Shown piece after piece: positions 51,812-63,430 of a DNA stretch of 64,000 nt. The notes beneath the pieces are model-generated. The model was given only the letters and a program-made list of their open reading frames with translations. It was not told the DNA's origin and did not search any database. A program made the translations under genes and the position numbers. Source of the DNA: Leptidea sinapis (taxonomy: Eukaryota; Arthropoda; Insecta; Lepidoptera; Pieridae); assembly GCF_905404315.1 (NCBI RefSeq), contig NC_066286.1, forward strand, positions 8,625,501-8,689,500, read 5' to 3'. Position 1 is the stretch's first letter; every line of letters begins with the position of its first letter.

Positions 51812-52935
51812 TTAGAATGGTAACAAACGAAAGTTCTCAGCAAACGTTAGGATGTATATTCCTAACACTGATATTATGAACTTCCTAGATTTTTTTTTCC
51901 GTGCAAGCTATCGTGGCAGTAATGGATGAAAAAATAATAATTTTATATAAATATTTATCATATCCTATATCCAAACAAAACTCAAAAATTTAATAAATGT
52001 ATAAATCTTAAAAGAAACTATATAATATAACATACAGATGCCTTATATACTGTCCAAGCAGGTTTCCCTGCCATGATGCAAGTGATACCTGCCGTGTTAA
52101 GTTAATAATAAGTTAATTGTTGAAGTCAAAACAGTATATTAGCCTTCCCAAATCGGCAGTGCCCAAGGGCACTGGATTTTTCAGATACACCAAAACCGAG
52201 TGTACTACACACACAGATGGTTTATTTTGCATTGTCTTATAGCTTGTTTCAATAGCTTTCAGATACATTCACTAAAATTGTTTTTTTTATAAGCAATCTA
52301 TTGCTACACGTAAACTAATACGGAATGACAGAACACTGCGCGGGTGCAAAACACCCAAAATCTCGCCGCGGATGAGAGAACGCCAATTCGCTTAGGTTAG
52401 GTGCAACACGTAGTAGTTAATACAAGGGTGGAAAGGTGGTTATTGCAAACGAGCTGCCTTAAACAATCCCTTTTTAATGTCACGAGTTTGCATAAACTAC
52501 ACACCCGTGTATCACACTACTTTTTTCAATACAGTTATGATAAAAAGTATAACAGTCAATTAACTTAATAGCTATTAACAAAATAATACATTGTGAAATA
52601 GAAACAAAAAACACAGTTTAATTTCCTCAAAGGAAAACGGTTCGTATCCTTGTAAGTTCAAAAGTCTCCGGGGAAAATCAGAGATCGTTTTGGTAGTTCA
52701 GTCATCCTTACAATTTTTTCCCCGAGGTCTTCAATTGAGCCGTTAGTTATGTGATTCAGGATATGTTCGTTCTAACAAATAATTGGTTGTTTTTATGCTG
52801 AATTAGTGAAGGAAATGGACCAAGTAATATACCTGTTGTATTGTATGTACATTGTACTTTTTTATTTACTGATAAATTGACCAATTTTTTTTCGTGAGTT
52901 TTCTTGAGTGTAAATTCCGCCAAGATTTATCTTTA

Positions 52936-52986
52936 ATCAATTCGATACGTGTTTCGCCTCTCCACGAGGCATATTCAGGAGATCCA
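52936..52986 (-). ncRNA. Degenerate HHR-1 motif (copy f)
   Basis: Same core change (CTGAATA) and ATC triplet as 47916-47966. Confidence 0.45.
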
Positions 52987-53170
52987 AAAATAAAGAATAA
53001 TAATCTCTAAATAAAAACCCATAACTACACATACCAAAAAAGAAGAGGACACTGTCAGTAAATTTTGCCAAAAACCATCTGTGTACAGCAAATACCACCT
53101 CCAAGGCAATAAATGGCGTTAAACTTCATATGACAACTATGACAAATACTATCTTTGACTCATTTCATCA

Positions 53171-53222
53171 GCAGTCCCCCTGAAAACGAGATCTGGAAAG
53201 GTCTTGAAACGTCGGGTAAACT
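53171..53222 (+). ncRNA. Degenerate HHR-2 motif (copy 2)
   Basis: Same CTGAAAA core, stem II and GAAACGTC as 48164-48215. Followed about 95 bp later by ATGGATTTCCGCAAA, the word that also follows HHR-1 copies. Confidence 0.4.
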
Positions 53223-53469
53223 AAAATAAAAATGTAACTTTTACGCTAAAATCTTATGTAAGAACAGTTACAATTACACGCGTTTTAGTCCTTTAAAAAA
53301 GTTTTATTTAAATGGATTTCCGCAAAATCAAGCCTGATTCAATAAAAAATTGACTGACTTTCGGTATATAGTTCAGTATTTGAGCAAATATTATAGTATA
53401 ATAATTTTTATGATAGCTGTTACTAGTTCAGGAAAAGCGACTGAATACATCTACTATTTAAATAAATTT

Positions 53470-53618
53470 GTCGTGTGACAGCGGCTTGATCGATTTTGTA
53501 AAAATTTAATATGTGTATTTAGTAGGTATGATGAGAATCGGTCGTAATCTATTTTTTATACCCAATTTTTTTAATTAATTTTGTATGGCAATACGACGTA
53601 TGCTGGGTCAGCTAGTAA
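53470..53618 (-). repeat. Dispersed repeat end (ACTAGCTGACC-type), copy in unit 2
   Basis: On the - strand: TACTAGCTGACCCAGC, ATTGCCATAC, GGGTATAAAAAATAG, CGATTCTCATCATACC and AAAATCGATCAAGCCGC. Counterpart of 48478-48636. Confidence 0.55.
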
Positions 53619-53708
53619 TACTTAATATAATATAATATAATAACATGTAAAACCTCCTGTTATTAATACACGATAAACCTTTTCTCATACGTGTGTAGAT
53701 AGATCTAT

Positions 53709-54202
53709 GGCCGTTTTCAATAACCTATCTATCCTTAGATTAACTTACTCGAGGTAGACAAATCTATCCTTTTACGCTTACTTACACTTCACGCCTACGA
53801 CAGATAGCATTAGACTATAAGTAACGCACGTTCCCAATATTTAGTCTATCTCCGGTTGTGGCCGACTTGAGATAAAAATCGTAACTCACCTTATCCGTAG
53901 ACGCTGCGTAACTCACCTAATCCGTACACGCTGCCTGTCAATGGGAGGACGTATAGCTTACCAGCGATAGAAGTTTGTATGAAAATTGCAATTCACGCGT
54001 CCCAATATAAGACGATAAGAATGACTTATCGGGTATATTGGGACAGCATCAGATTATTGACAGCTTATTACTGACAGTAGAAGTTAGTCATTTATCCCTA
54101 TCTATATATGTATATGGGGAACGGCCGTAATAATATTGGACATTACTATGGATAGATAAGATGAACATATCTGTAACTAGAGATACGTTATTGGAAACGG
54201 CC
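53709..54202. mobile_element. MITE-1 with a nested MITE-2
   Basis: Terminal inverted repeats GGCCGTTTTCAATAAC (53709-53724) and GTTATTGGAAACGGCC (54187-54202), one mismatch. Interior words ACCTATCTATCCTTAG and ACTATGGATAGATAAG recur in the 40267-40600 copy. A MITE-2 is inserted at 53825-54127. No transposase, and the target-site duplication of the outer element is unclear. Confidence 0.8.
53825..54127. mobile_element. MITE-2 copy 3, nested, with TAA duplication
   Basis: Reverse orientation relative to the other copies: interior GGGACGCGTGAATTGC-type, GATAAGTCATTCTTATC-type and CCAGCGATAGAAG words are reverse complements of 46475-46781. TAA flanks both sides (53822-53824, 54128-54130). End repeats are CGCACGTTCCCAATATT and, from the right end, CGGCCGTTCCCCATATAC. 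Confidence 0.8.
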
Positions 54203-54534
54203 TTTAGACACTCATGGATTGACAGCGGGATAAGATCGATGAAGTGGCAAACAAAATTAAAAAGTTTGTATAAACTGCCCTCAGTTCGTATTGCCTTAAT
54301 CTTTGTGACAATACCAATTTAGAAGCAAGGACGGAAATCATGAGCTCACAAATACAATATAGAGTAATGAGGTGCTAGAGGCAACTTTCGATAAAATATT
54401 TTTATCTGCAACATTATTATGGGTTTGTATTTTATGAATATTACAACTTCTTTGTAATATAAATGATATGTTTCCATGTTTGTGTATATTTTTCTAAATC
54501 AGAAATTTTAAAACTATTTATTCTTACGATTAGC
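54203..54534. other. Unassigned AT-rich DNA
   Basis: No recognised feature. Confidence 0.4.
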
Positions 54535-54712
54535 TTGAAAGGTTGTTGCATCTAATATACGATAATTTATGATAATACAGCTTATTCTTTGTTACTTTTT
54601 ATTAAATAATATTCCTCTCACCAGCTCAACTTATATTCAAAAGTGCTTAGTTTAAGCCTAATTGAATAAAGTTTATTTGACTTTAACTTTGACTTTGACT
54701 TCGATTACTCAT
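54535..54712 (+). repeat. CR1-like 3' end with hexamer tail
   Basis: TCTAATATACGATAAT, TTCAAAAGTGCTTAGTTTAA and AATTGAATAAAGTTTATTTG, then GACTTT/AACTTT units at 54680-54708. Last part of the family at 27612-28185. Confidence 0.65.
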
Positions 54713-54922
54713 AATTTTCAATATTAAGTCACTTTAGTTTATATAATTTCCTCTAGTCTAAAAAACATTGAAATTATCATGTAATTTATAGAGTAAGTAT
54801 GCTAACGGGGCAAAAATGTGGTTGCCTCAACCGGATATATGAAATTTCCGTTTTTCTTGAAAGCCCCAAGCCCAATTCGCATCGATATTTTCTCCAGTAA
54901 AATTTTAGATAATCATTTTTTT

Positions 54923-55188
54923 TTGACACACTTTTTACACAAATTTTCTTGCCCCAATATGCATATATAGCCTGTGTTATGGGTTACAAGACAATGATAT
55001 ATTTAATACAATATACTTACTTAAACATACATATATTCATATAAAGATACATAAATATATTTAAACATCCATGACTCGGAAACAAACATCCATATTCATC
55101 ATATAAATGCTTGCACCTACCGGGATTCGAACCCGGGACCTCTAGCTTAGTAGGTAGGATCGCTAACCACTCGGCTATACAGGTCGTC
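54923..55188 (-). repeat. SINE-C copy 2, tRNA-derived
   Basis: Same architecture as 23428-23672: head with A box AACCGAGTGGTTAGC-type and T-arm CCGGGTTCGAATCCCGG, body AACCCATAACACAGGC, end GTGTAAAAAGTGTGTCAA. Slightly longer through an ATATTTATG-type repeat near 55040-55065. Confidence 0.8.
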
Positions 55189-56447
55189 ATTCAATTAAAA
55201 CATTGATTTATCTGTAGCATCGTTACTCTACAATCAAAATGAGTAGCTATTCGTAAACGAAATTGCACAGGGAATGGTTGCTTGACGATTCAATCCGCTA
55301 AAAGCTGCCTTTTTTGTTGAAGACTCTTGAAAACTTGTAAACAGTATCTTGTTTAGGTATTGAATGAGTCATGTTTTTCAAATCATTTCATAGCGCTTAC
55401 GCTGTTACGTGAAGATTTCTTATTGAGTGTTTAACTTTTGTTAATTTTAATCAGTTTTTTTTTTATTATTGTTAGTTTGTAATCAAAATTTTACATACAC
55501 AATTTCTTTTTCTTATGTCAACTAAGCTGTGAATTACTAAAATTATTTAGTACGGTTTGATATAAGAAATAGTGACCTAACTTACAAATTTGAAGCATAC
55601 AATATGCAAAATCAGAGATATATATTGACTCATCACGATATCTCTGGAACCATAAGGCGTAGAGACTTGAAATTTGTCAGGAATATTCCTTGCACCAAGT
55701 AGAGGTAACAGATTTTACGAAGCATCTAGTTATGTATCGGGCGTCGGGAATTAAGTTTTTAAAAAGCACTTTATTTAACAATATTTAATGATACTCACAG
55801 ATAAAATGGAACAAGACTGATTAAACAATATCATAATTAAACTAAAGAAATCTAAAAGACAATGGGTGCTCGATCAGGACTACGTCGGGATCCGGGGTGG
55901 CAACGTATGCAGGTTTAGCCGTGTTGGGCCTGCGTAACTATCTGCAAGAGTTGTTTTTTTAACAGAGCAATGCCTGTCGGCTCCGCTAGTATAAACTTAA
56001 GGATTTTAAATCACCTAATAGTCCATAATGTATCAAATTATTTTACCTTTATTAATTATACCCTACCAGCGTGGCATGAAATACAAAAATATAAAATTTT
56101 AGTACTTACAGTTCCAAACGCAAGCTTATTAAGTCCTTAGTAAGGTCCACTGTACTATTAACATTTGCTACAATTAATTGTCATTTATTCAATTAAATTT
56201 AACGTCATTCTTGATTCTGTCATAACAATTTCATTAAAAGAAAAAAAAAATTGCCGTTCAAGTCTGAATTTATTAAAATGTTCAATATTAATGAAATTCT
56301 ATATTTAAGTTAAGTTTAGTAGAAACAGTTTTCCGGGAGTTTGTAAGTCAGCTTTAAAATCAGATCTGTATTACAAATATGAATTCAATAATGCATGAAC
56401 TTATTTATGCCATAAGAATAGAACCAGTCTATTGAAATTGATATTAG
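55189..56447. other. Unassigned AT-rich DNA
   Basis: No open frame above 60 codons and no repeat shared with the rest of the window. Confidence 0.4.
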
Positions 56448-56530
56448 CTTAGATCGTTTATACGTCTAGATATACTGTGATAGCTGTAAAAACGTCGAAT
56501 AAAAATTTAGGTTGACTGTTAACCTCTATT
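56448..56530 (+). repeat. 95-bp dispersed segment, copy 2
   Basis: CTTAGATCGTTTATACGTCT, GATAGCTGTAAAAACGTCGA and AACCTCTATTTTGAACA match 42472-42568. It leads straight into the truncated jockey-A copy. Confidence 0.65.
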
Positions 56531-57365
56531 TTGAACAGTATCGAGTCCTCTCCTGAGAAGGTCGCGGAATGGAGTAAATTGAGCCTTGTCCTATTGAACC
56601 CCCAGAAGACTCAAGTTTGCGCGTTTACCACTAAAAAAACCCTATTTGTCGTATCACCGCTCTTCGACGACACTACCCTTAAAGCGTCGCATAATATCGG
56701 AATACTGGGTCTCGAAATCTCGAGCGATTGCCAATTCCATAGCCATCAGGAGGGCAAAGCCAAATTGGCTTCGAAGAAACTGGGTTTCAGTAATAGAGCA
56801 CGGCAATACTTCAAGCCGGCCCACATTCTAGCGCTCTACAAAGCGCAGGTCCGGCCTCACATGGAGTATTGCTGTCATCTCTGGTCTGGCGCACCCCAGT
56901 ATCAGCTCGATCCATTTGACCGCGTGCAATGTAGAGCAGCTCGAATTGTCGGGGACCCAGTGCTCTGTGAACGGCTGGATCACTTGGCGTTGCGTAGAGA
57001 TGTCGCTTCATTGTGTGCCTTCTACCGCATTTATCACGGGGAGTGTTCCGAAGAGCTGTTTATCCTAATTCCTGCTGCCGAATTCCACCTTCGCACGACA
57101 CGCCACAAGTTAGGATATCATCTCCACCATCTGGATGTGTGGCGGTCCTCCACAATGCTGTTTTCAAGGAGCTTTCTTCCACGTACTCCAAAGCTGTGGA
57201 ATGAGCTTCCTTGTGCGGTGTTTCCGGGACGATACGACATGGGTACCTCCAAAAAAGCGTCGTCCTTAAAGGCCGGCAACGCTTGCAAGAGATTGTGGGC
57301 AGCGGTGATCACTAAACACCAGATGAACCGTACGCTCGTTTGTCCTCCTATTCCATAACAAAAAA
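56531..57365 (+). pseudogene. jockey-A LINE, 3' fragment after the catalytic box
   Basis: The frame from 56531 encodes the part of the reverse-transcriptase protein C-terminal to YADD: KVAEWSKLSLVLLNPQKTQ, KLASKKLG, ILALYKAQVRPHMEYCCH, VQCRAARIVGDPVLCERLDH, RTTRHKLGYH and FLPRTPKLWNELPCAVFPGR. A deletion in the TFKKSAYTF region near 57248 shifts the frame, so the usual CGRR end is read out of frame and the open frame instead runs to 57358 through the 3' UTR. A tail at 57358-57365. 5'-truncated, inactive, but about 240 residues are uninterrupted. Confidence 0.85.
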
Positions 57366-57747
57366 GTAACAGTATCAAAACTTTTCTCACAAAGTAAACC
57401 GCAATTTCTAAAGTAAAATTGTTGTTAAATTGGTAAATTGTTTCAAATTTATGTAAAAAATTCATTCATACTTTTTCCATTAGCGTCTTATTAAAAATTA
57501 TACAAATAACGCTTATCTGAGAGCAATTTCTGTTGTTTTATTTGAAATACTTCACTCTGATGGCATCATCCATCACCGATGATTAATTGCTTTGGCATTC
57601 TTATAGGCGTTGTGTGCTTTCAAAACTCCATTAAAATTTCTGAACCGAATTTCTTTTCCACTTAATATTGTTGCTTAGATTACGTGGTTTGCGTCACATC
57701 ATGATGATGAGTGGAAAGGAATCAAATGTACTGAGAATATATAAAAT
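57366..57747. other. Unassigned AT-rich DNA
   Basis: No recognised feature. Confidence 0.4.
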
Positions 57748-58100
57748 ACTAGCTGACCCAACAGACGTTGTTCTGTACATAATAAAAAAAAATACTATTT
57801 TTTTTTATTTGTCAATAATATTACATAACATCAATTATTATTTCGTAGAATATGCTCCCTGTTTTTATAATGAGATTATGTCGCAGCAGAACTGTGAAAA
57901 CGTGTATCAAACACTGCTCTCATAGAAAATATGTCTACACAAATAAATATTGCGAATAAAAATAATTATGAGTCCCAATAAAACTATCCTATCTCTCAAG
58001 TTGGACTAAACTCCACTCAATGAAGTAATCCGAATTAAAATCCGTTCATTAGTTTAGGACTTCACTGGAAACAAACATCAGGACACTGGATTTATATATT
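57748..58100 (+). repeat. Dispersed repeat (ACTAGCTGACC-type family)
   Basis: Starts ATACTAGCTGACCCAACAG and GTTGTTCTGTACATAA. Near 57980 it has CTATCCTATCTC, AATCCGTTCATTAGTTTAG and CATCAGGACACTGG. It is longer than the copies at 48478 and 53470 and in the opposite orientation. An 85-codon frame across it has no domain. Confidence 0.5.
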
Positions 58101-59317
58101 ATATATTAAGACTTGCCCGACAAACATTGTTCTAACCATAAAATCTAATATGAAATCTAAACCAATGAAAAACATAAGAAATAAAATTAAAACGTATTAC
58201 TAAATGACATAGGATGAATAAACCCTCTTTTGCGGGTGGAATTTCGTGAAATCTATTCTTAGCAGACCTCTACTCGGCGAAAGGAATATTCCAACCAATT
58301 TTCAAGTCTCTATATTATATATATCCCTAATATTGTAAATGTTAATGTAAGTTTGTCTGTTATGCTTTTAAGCCTGAGGTACTTAACCGATTTTGATGAA
58401 ATTTGGTACAGCAATAGACTACAGCTATTATTATTCATGGTATTGTGAAAAATTTGAATTCACGTCAACGAGCTATATAGCTATAATTATACTAATAGTA
58501 GGTTAAGTTTTCCATAGCAATCTTCCTCGAAATAGAATAGATAAGGCGTCTTAAAATTAATGAAGTCTATGACCAGAGACAAACTACAGTTTAGGACTTT
58601 CAATATAGTAAGTAAGTTAGTAAGTATATCTTTATTTGGAACAAACACTACAAATAGAGATAAACATTTACAAAATATGTATAACAAAAAATATGAAAAA
58701 CTTGTCTAAATAATTACGAATATAATATACATGCCTAATCTACTTAAAACTACTAAACATTAAGAAATAAAGAAAAAAACTAAAGTAAGGCTTATTCTAT
58801 ATCAACATAATAAGGTGATGTTTGCAGTGCTTTGTCCCAAAAAGGTTTGCTACTCAGCATTTTAGTTGGGTAGCAAACCTATAGGTATAGGTATAACCCA
58901 ATACTGATTTTCAGTAGCTACCTTCAAGAAGGCGGCCGTCGCGGTTACAGACACAAGTGCTTCTTAATTAAATACAATAATTAAGTAATAAATAAATAAA
59001 TGATAGTACTCAAAACAAAATGTAAAAAATAATATTATAGTAGACGGCTAGGTCGTAACAATTTAGATACAATATAAATTGATTATCTAATATATAAAAT
59101 TCTCGTGTCCCAGCGTTTGTTACAAAACTTATCAGAAAAAAACTATCAAAGCAATATCAATAGTAATAAAAAAAAATGCAGACAGTTCTCCGTTCTCAAA
59201 ATTTCTGAAATAATAGAACGTCTTTAACTAGTTAAGTATATAACAACTAAGAGTGTATGTTACCTCATTTATATCTCCAGAAAATGATGAGACAATCTAG
59301 ACGTTGAAAAGCAACCA
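58101..59317. other. Unassigned AT-rich DNA with repeat remnants
   Basis: The part about 58340-58440 (CCGATTTTGATGAAATTTGG) looks like a piece of a common RTE-type 3' region. A 12-bp inverted repeat AGGTTTGCTAC / GTAGCAAACCT lies at about 58843-58880. No gene. Confidence 0.4.
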
Positions 59318-59379
59318 AGTGATACGCGTTGTCTATAACAATGCAGTGCCGTTCAGGATTTTTTTTATTCAAAATACGA
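59318..59379 (-). repeat. SINE-A internal fragment and left direct repeat
   Basis: TGATACGCGTTGTCTATAAC then ATGCAGTGCCGTTCAGGATT is an internal SINE-A piece. From 59341 to 59378 it is nearly identical to 59702-59740, so the two form ~38-bp direct repeats around the 59379-59696 block. Confidence 0.7.
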
Positions 59380-59696
59380 GTCATATATATTGTTTATTCT
59401 ACAATCAAGAAATTACTACATTCATCTTTGTTTAATTCAATTAGGTAAAAGAAAAAAGAGTGTGAGCAATAGGCCATCTTATCTCAAAACCCGACTTTTC
59501 ACCATGCACGCAATCTTCTATTGCTGATGTCCAATAGGTGGCTATTTTGTTACTTTCCATTAGGAAAGTCACATATCTATTTACTCTACACCCTCGAATA
59601 TAAAAATGGTATTAAAAAAAGAAGATAAAATATAATAAGCAGTGAGTTAGAAGTTCAACAAAAATTCCGCTTTGTACCTCAATCTAAAACAGAAAC
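59379..59696 (+). repeat. 320-bp duplicated block, copy 1
   Basis: Nearly identical to 62845-63164. Words: GTCATATATATTGTTTATTC, AAAAAAGAGTGTGAGCAATA, ATGCACGCAATCTTCTATTG and TGTACCTCAATCTAAAACAG. Non-coding, unknown family. Confidence 0.85.
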
Positions 59697-59701
59697 GTTC
59701 T

Positions 59702-60013
59702 ATGCAGTGCCGTTCAGGATTTTTTTTTATTCAAAATACGGGACGAGACTAGCAGCACGTTCAGCTGATGGTAATTAATACGCCCTGCCCATTACAATGC
59801 AGTGCCACTCAGGATTCTTGAAGAGCTCAAAAACTCTGAGTCACCTTGAGACATAAGATGTTAAGTCTCATTTGCACAGTAATTTCACCAGCTAAGGCGT
59901 CTTTCAGACTGAAACACAGAAATGTTGACACATTACTGCTTCACGGCAGAAATAGGCGCCGTTGTGGTGCCCATAATCTAGCCGGCATCCTGTGCAAAGG
60001 AGCCTCCCGCTGG
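59702..60013 (-). repeat. SINE-A copy 10 with right direct repeat
   Basis: 59702-59740 repeats 59341-59378. The SINE proper continues with ACGGGACGAGACTAGCAGCA, GATACGCCCTGCCCATTACA and an internal region missing one hairpin arm (deletion after AAACTCTGAG near 59840), to the head ending at CTCCCGCTGGTTA. Confidence 0.8.
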
Positions 60014-60064
60014 TTATATTCTTGACAGGTACATAATTTTTAGAGTTACCGCATTTGTACTTTG

Positions 60065-60548
60065 CTTTTATGGAAGATGAGGACGAACATGTGTATGGGT
60101 CATCTGATGTTAAGTGATCACCGGCGACCACATTGTAACAGCAAGAGAATGTGGGCGGCTGCTGAGGAATCATAGGAGCGTTGACAGCCTTTTAGAAAAG
60201 TGTTCGTGTTTTTTTTGGAGGTACCCATATCGTATCGTCCTGAAACCGGCGCACAAGGAAGCTCATTCCACAGCTTGGTTGTGCGAGGAAGAAAGATCCT
60301 TGAACACCGCACTGTGGGGGAACGCCATACATCTAGATGGTGTGGATGATATTCTAATTTGTGGCGTGTCGGGCGAAGGTGGAATTCAACGGCGGGAATT
60401 GGGTAGGCCCAACTGTAGGCAGTTCGGAACACTCCCTTTGATAAATGCAGTATAGAAGACACAAAAAAGGGACATCTCTACGTAATGCCAGGTGATCTAG
60501 CCGTTCATAGATCACTGGATCCCCGACAGTTCAAGCAGGTCTACGTTG
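60065..60548 (-). pseudogene. jockey-A LINE, 3' fragment
   Basis: On the - strand: the 3' UTR (low end, 60065-60130), ECGRR-like and RSYDSS words, then LKGCQRS, RYDMGTSKK, KLWNELPCAPVSG, VRCSRIFLPRTT, LDVWRSPT, TRHKLEYHP and, at 60470-60540, the LAWHYVEM-like decayed LALRRDV region. The frame 60462-60118 is open through most of it. No catalytic motif. Confidence 0.8.
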
Positions 60549-60664
60549 TGTATTGTTGCGTGCTTCTCAATTAGACAATGAACATGTAAAGTATCACTAG
60601 GCCAGTAATAATAAACCAGAGCTTGCACACAACTTGTTAATAATATCTAGCTGATATCTAATGT

Positions 60665-61446
60665 AAAGAAGCCAAATACCGGACCGGTACACGTTTTACA
60701 CGAAGAATTGAAAGTTCGTAAGCTTTGCTGTCGTTGGATCCCTCATGAACTGACAGCGGAGCAGAAGCGGACTCGCGTGGAATGGTGCTCACAGATGCTA
60801 ATGAAATACGACCACGGACATTCTAATGCTGTTTAGGACATTGTCACAGGACACGAAACGTGGATATATTATTTTGAACCGAAAAAAAAACAATCTTGTG
60901 AATGGGTGTTTGAAAATGAGAACAGGGCAAGAAAAGTAAGGCAGGCGAGAGACGTTGGTAAAAAAAATTATAGCACATTTTTCTCAGCTATCCATCTGCA
61001 GCATAATTCCAGTTGAAAATCAAAAGAGTGTTAATGCCGAGTGGAATTCGACCATTCCTTTACCGAGGGTGCTAAAAAAGTTCGCGAGAAAGCCGCGTTC
61101 TCCGACATCATGACAACGCTGCTTCACACACGGCCAAAAAAAACTAAGTCATTTTTAGATTCCAAAAAAGTACAACTACAAGCACCCTGTGATTTCTGTA
61201 TTTTCCCCAAAATCAAAGATTTCATGAGAGGTTTTACTTTGACCAATTCCGAAGAGGCAGTGATAGCGTTCAATCAGCACGTAGAAAATATGCCTTCAGA
61301 TCTGTGGTCCTCCTGTTTTAAAAAATGGTTCGATCGCATGAAAAAATGTTTATAATGTAAACGAGAATATTTTGAAAAGCAATAAACATAATATTTTGGT
61401 TATAACATGTTGTTTATTTAAGTTACGCAAAACTTTTAGTGTTACC
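60665..61446 (+). pseudogene. mariner-2 transposon, 5'-truncated, broken transposase
   Basis: Transposase pieces on the + strand: LHEELKVRKLCCRWIPHELT (about 60690-60750), the first catalytic acid region VTGHETWIYYFEPK with the usual Asp of TGDES replaced by His, WVFENENRARKV, then VNAEW near 61035, HHDNAASHTAKKT (second Asp, about 61105) and APCDF (third Asp, about 61188). The spacing between the last two is about ten residues short of D34D. The C-terminus has MPSDLWSSCFKKWFDRMKKCL in pieces, then EYFEKQ near 61370. The 3' end GTTTTGCG-type inverted repeat ending GTGTTACC closes at 61446. Inactive. Confidence 0.75.
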
Positions 61447-62523
61447 AACGTACTGTCAAAGCTTTGGTATTATAATTTCACTAGTGGCATTATAATATTA
61501 CGGCTTTGACAATATACCTGCGACATACATAAAAATATACTGATTCCATGCTGTATAGCATACATGAGCCGAGAAGTTATTTAAAATGTCGTTATAATGC
61601 TATTACGAGAATGAACAGGTTGTGACAGTCTTTTTCACATAAATATTTCAACGTTTTGTTTTCACGCAAATTTTTCGACGAAAGGGACAAAAATATCTGA
61701 AGCACAATCGAGAACAAATAGCGCAATTCATCTCGTTTTTGTGTCATAATACGAGACATACGGACAAAACAAATTACTTCGAAAATCATAAAAAAAAACA
61801 TAATATCTATATTTCTTCAACAAAAAAGGTGACTATAACAACAAGATAGTAGCTATAGCCATCAAATACATTTTAAGTAAAGAGGAAAGGAAAAACAGTA
61901 AGAGTTCCTTGAAAACCCCACGGGGTGGGTTTCAAAGGAAATAAACGTTACGAAAGAAAATATAGTTAATATTATCTCTAAATATATTACTGATGTTGGA
62001 CTTAAGTAAGCTTTGATTGATCGATGCTGATTTATAGCAAGGTATCAAGATTCTGGATAAATCCTATTAAGTAAGGTAAAATATAAAAAATGGTATCAAA
62101 AATATTCGAAGATAAAAATAAATCAAAACAAATCAAAAAAATAAATCAAACAGAATTCATGTGAACCAATCCCCAATTGGAATGATCATACTGAAACAAT
62201 GAAAGCGTAATTAAAATATAATACAAAATATAATTGTCTTTATTTCACTTGCTTCATCCAAACTTACTGTATGTATCACTTGAGTGCGTAGAATAAAAGC
62301 TCTTTGATTGTCGCTTCCATGAATATGCATCGATGTTGGACCTGTTAGTGGTTTTCAGTTGGTTCCCGTGATCGTAACACTAGTTGTGATACAATAGTTT
62401 GGTTTGTTGTAATTTTAGTGCAGTTTTGAAATTTAAATTAAAGTTTGTAGAAGCCGAGAGGAGAAACAATGGTCTTCGAGTTATTATTCGCAGCTCTGTG
62501 TTTCCCCGGGGCATAAAAATAAA
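61447..62523. other. Unassigned AT-rich DNA
   Basis: The 69-codon - strand frame at 61592-61801 has no recognised domain. Nothing repeats elsewhere in the window. Confidence 0.4.
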
Positions 62524-62803
62524 AGGCCCAAGGGTGTCATAAGAGGCGACTTAGGGCATTTAGACTTAGACTTCTTTACACAAGATACCGGCTAGATTAT
62601 GGATTACGGCGCCTTTTTCTGCCGTGAAGCAGTAGTGTGCATTATTGTTTCGGTAGCTAGTGAAATTACTGGGCTAATGAGACTTAGCATCTTAAGTCTT
62701 AAGATGACGAGCGCAATAGTAGTGCCGCTCATAGTTCTTGGGTTTTTCAAGAATCCTGAGCGGCACTTGCTTGTAATGGGAAGGGTGTATCAATTACCAT
62801 CAG
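62524..62803 (+). repeat. SINE-A copy 11 with extended 5' head
   Basis: Starts with GGCCCAAGGGTGTCATAAGA (the 36314-36357 head), then CCGGCTAGATTATGG, GCCGTGAAGCAGTAGTGTGC, AAGATGACGAGCGC and an intact GTGCCGCTCA / TGAGCGGCAC hairpin at 62721-62766. It ends at ACCATCAGC, lacking the final CTCGTCTC part and A tail. Confidence 0.75.
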
Positions 62804-62844
62804 CCCTCTTATCATCATCTATATGTATCATCCTGGCCCATTTT

Positions 62845-63164
62845 GTCATATATATTGTTTATTCTACAATCACGAAATTACTGCATTCATCTTTGTTTAA
62901 TTCAATTAGGTATAAGAAAAAAGAGTGTGAGCAATAGGTCATCTTATCTCAAAACGACTCGACTCTTCATCATGCACGCAATCTTCTATTGCTGATGTCC
63001 AATAGGTGGCTATTTTGTTACTTTCCATTAGGAAAGTCACATATCTATTTACTCTACAACCTCGAATATAAAAATGGTATAAAAAAAAGAAGATGAAATA
63101 TAATATGCATTGAGTTAGAAGTTCAACAAAAATTCCACTTTGTACCTCAATCTAAAACAGAAAC
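62845..63164 (+). repeat. 320-bp duplicated block, copy 2
   Basis: Partner of 59379-59696, about 3.5 kb away in the same orientation; here it lacks the flanking direct repeats. Confidence 0.85.
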
Positions 63165-63430
63165 AAAATTCTTTTACTACGAAATTCATTTGTACTCTGG
63201 CAGAATTAATTAGAATTTTATTTTACTTTACTTTCAGCAATACTGTAATTCAATGGCATCCTGGCAAGTTATATGATCGTACTGTAAATGAAGCTGCAAA
63301 TACCCCTAAATAATAAAACTAATTAACCATTATTTTTATTTATAAAATCATTATAGAGTTTACATTAGTTATTCATATATATATGTATTGATATATACAT
63401 ATTTATTTATCTATAATCGCTTATAATATA

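Larger units (their letters stand above)
50457..53645 (+). repeat. 3.2-kb duplicated unit, copy 2
   Basis: Same order and orientation as copy 1. Differences are small: for example 7-8 bp are missing near 51628 compared with 46596, and the tail of the dispersed repeat near 53475 lacks the GCCATACTCCTCC word that copy 1 keeps near 48480. No coding content. Confidence 0.9.
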
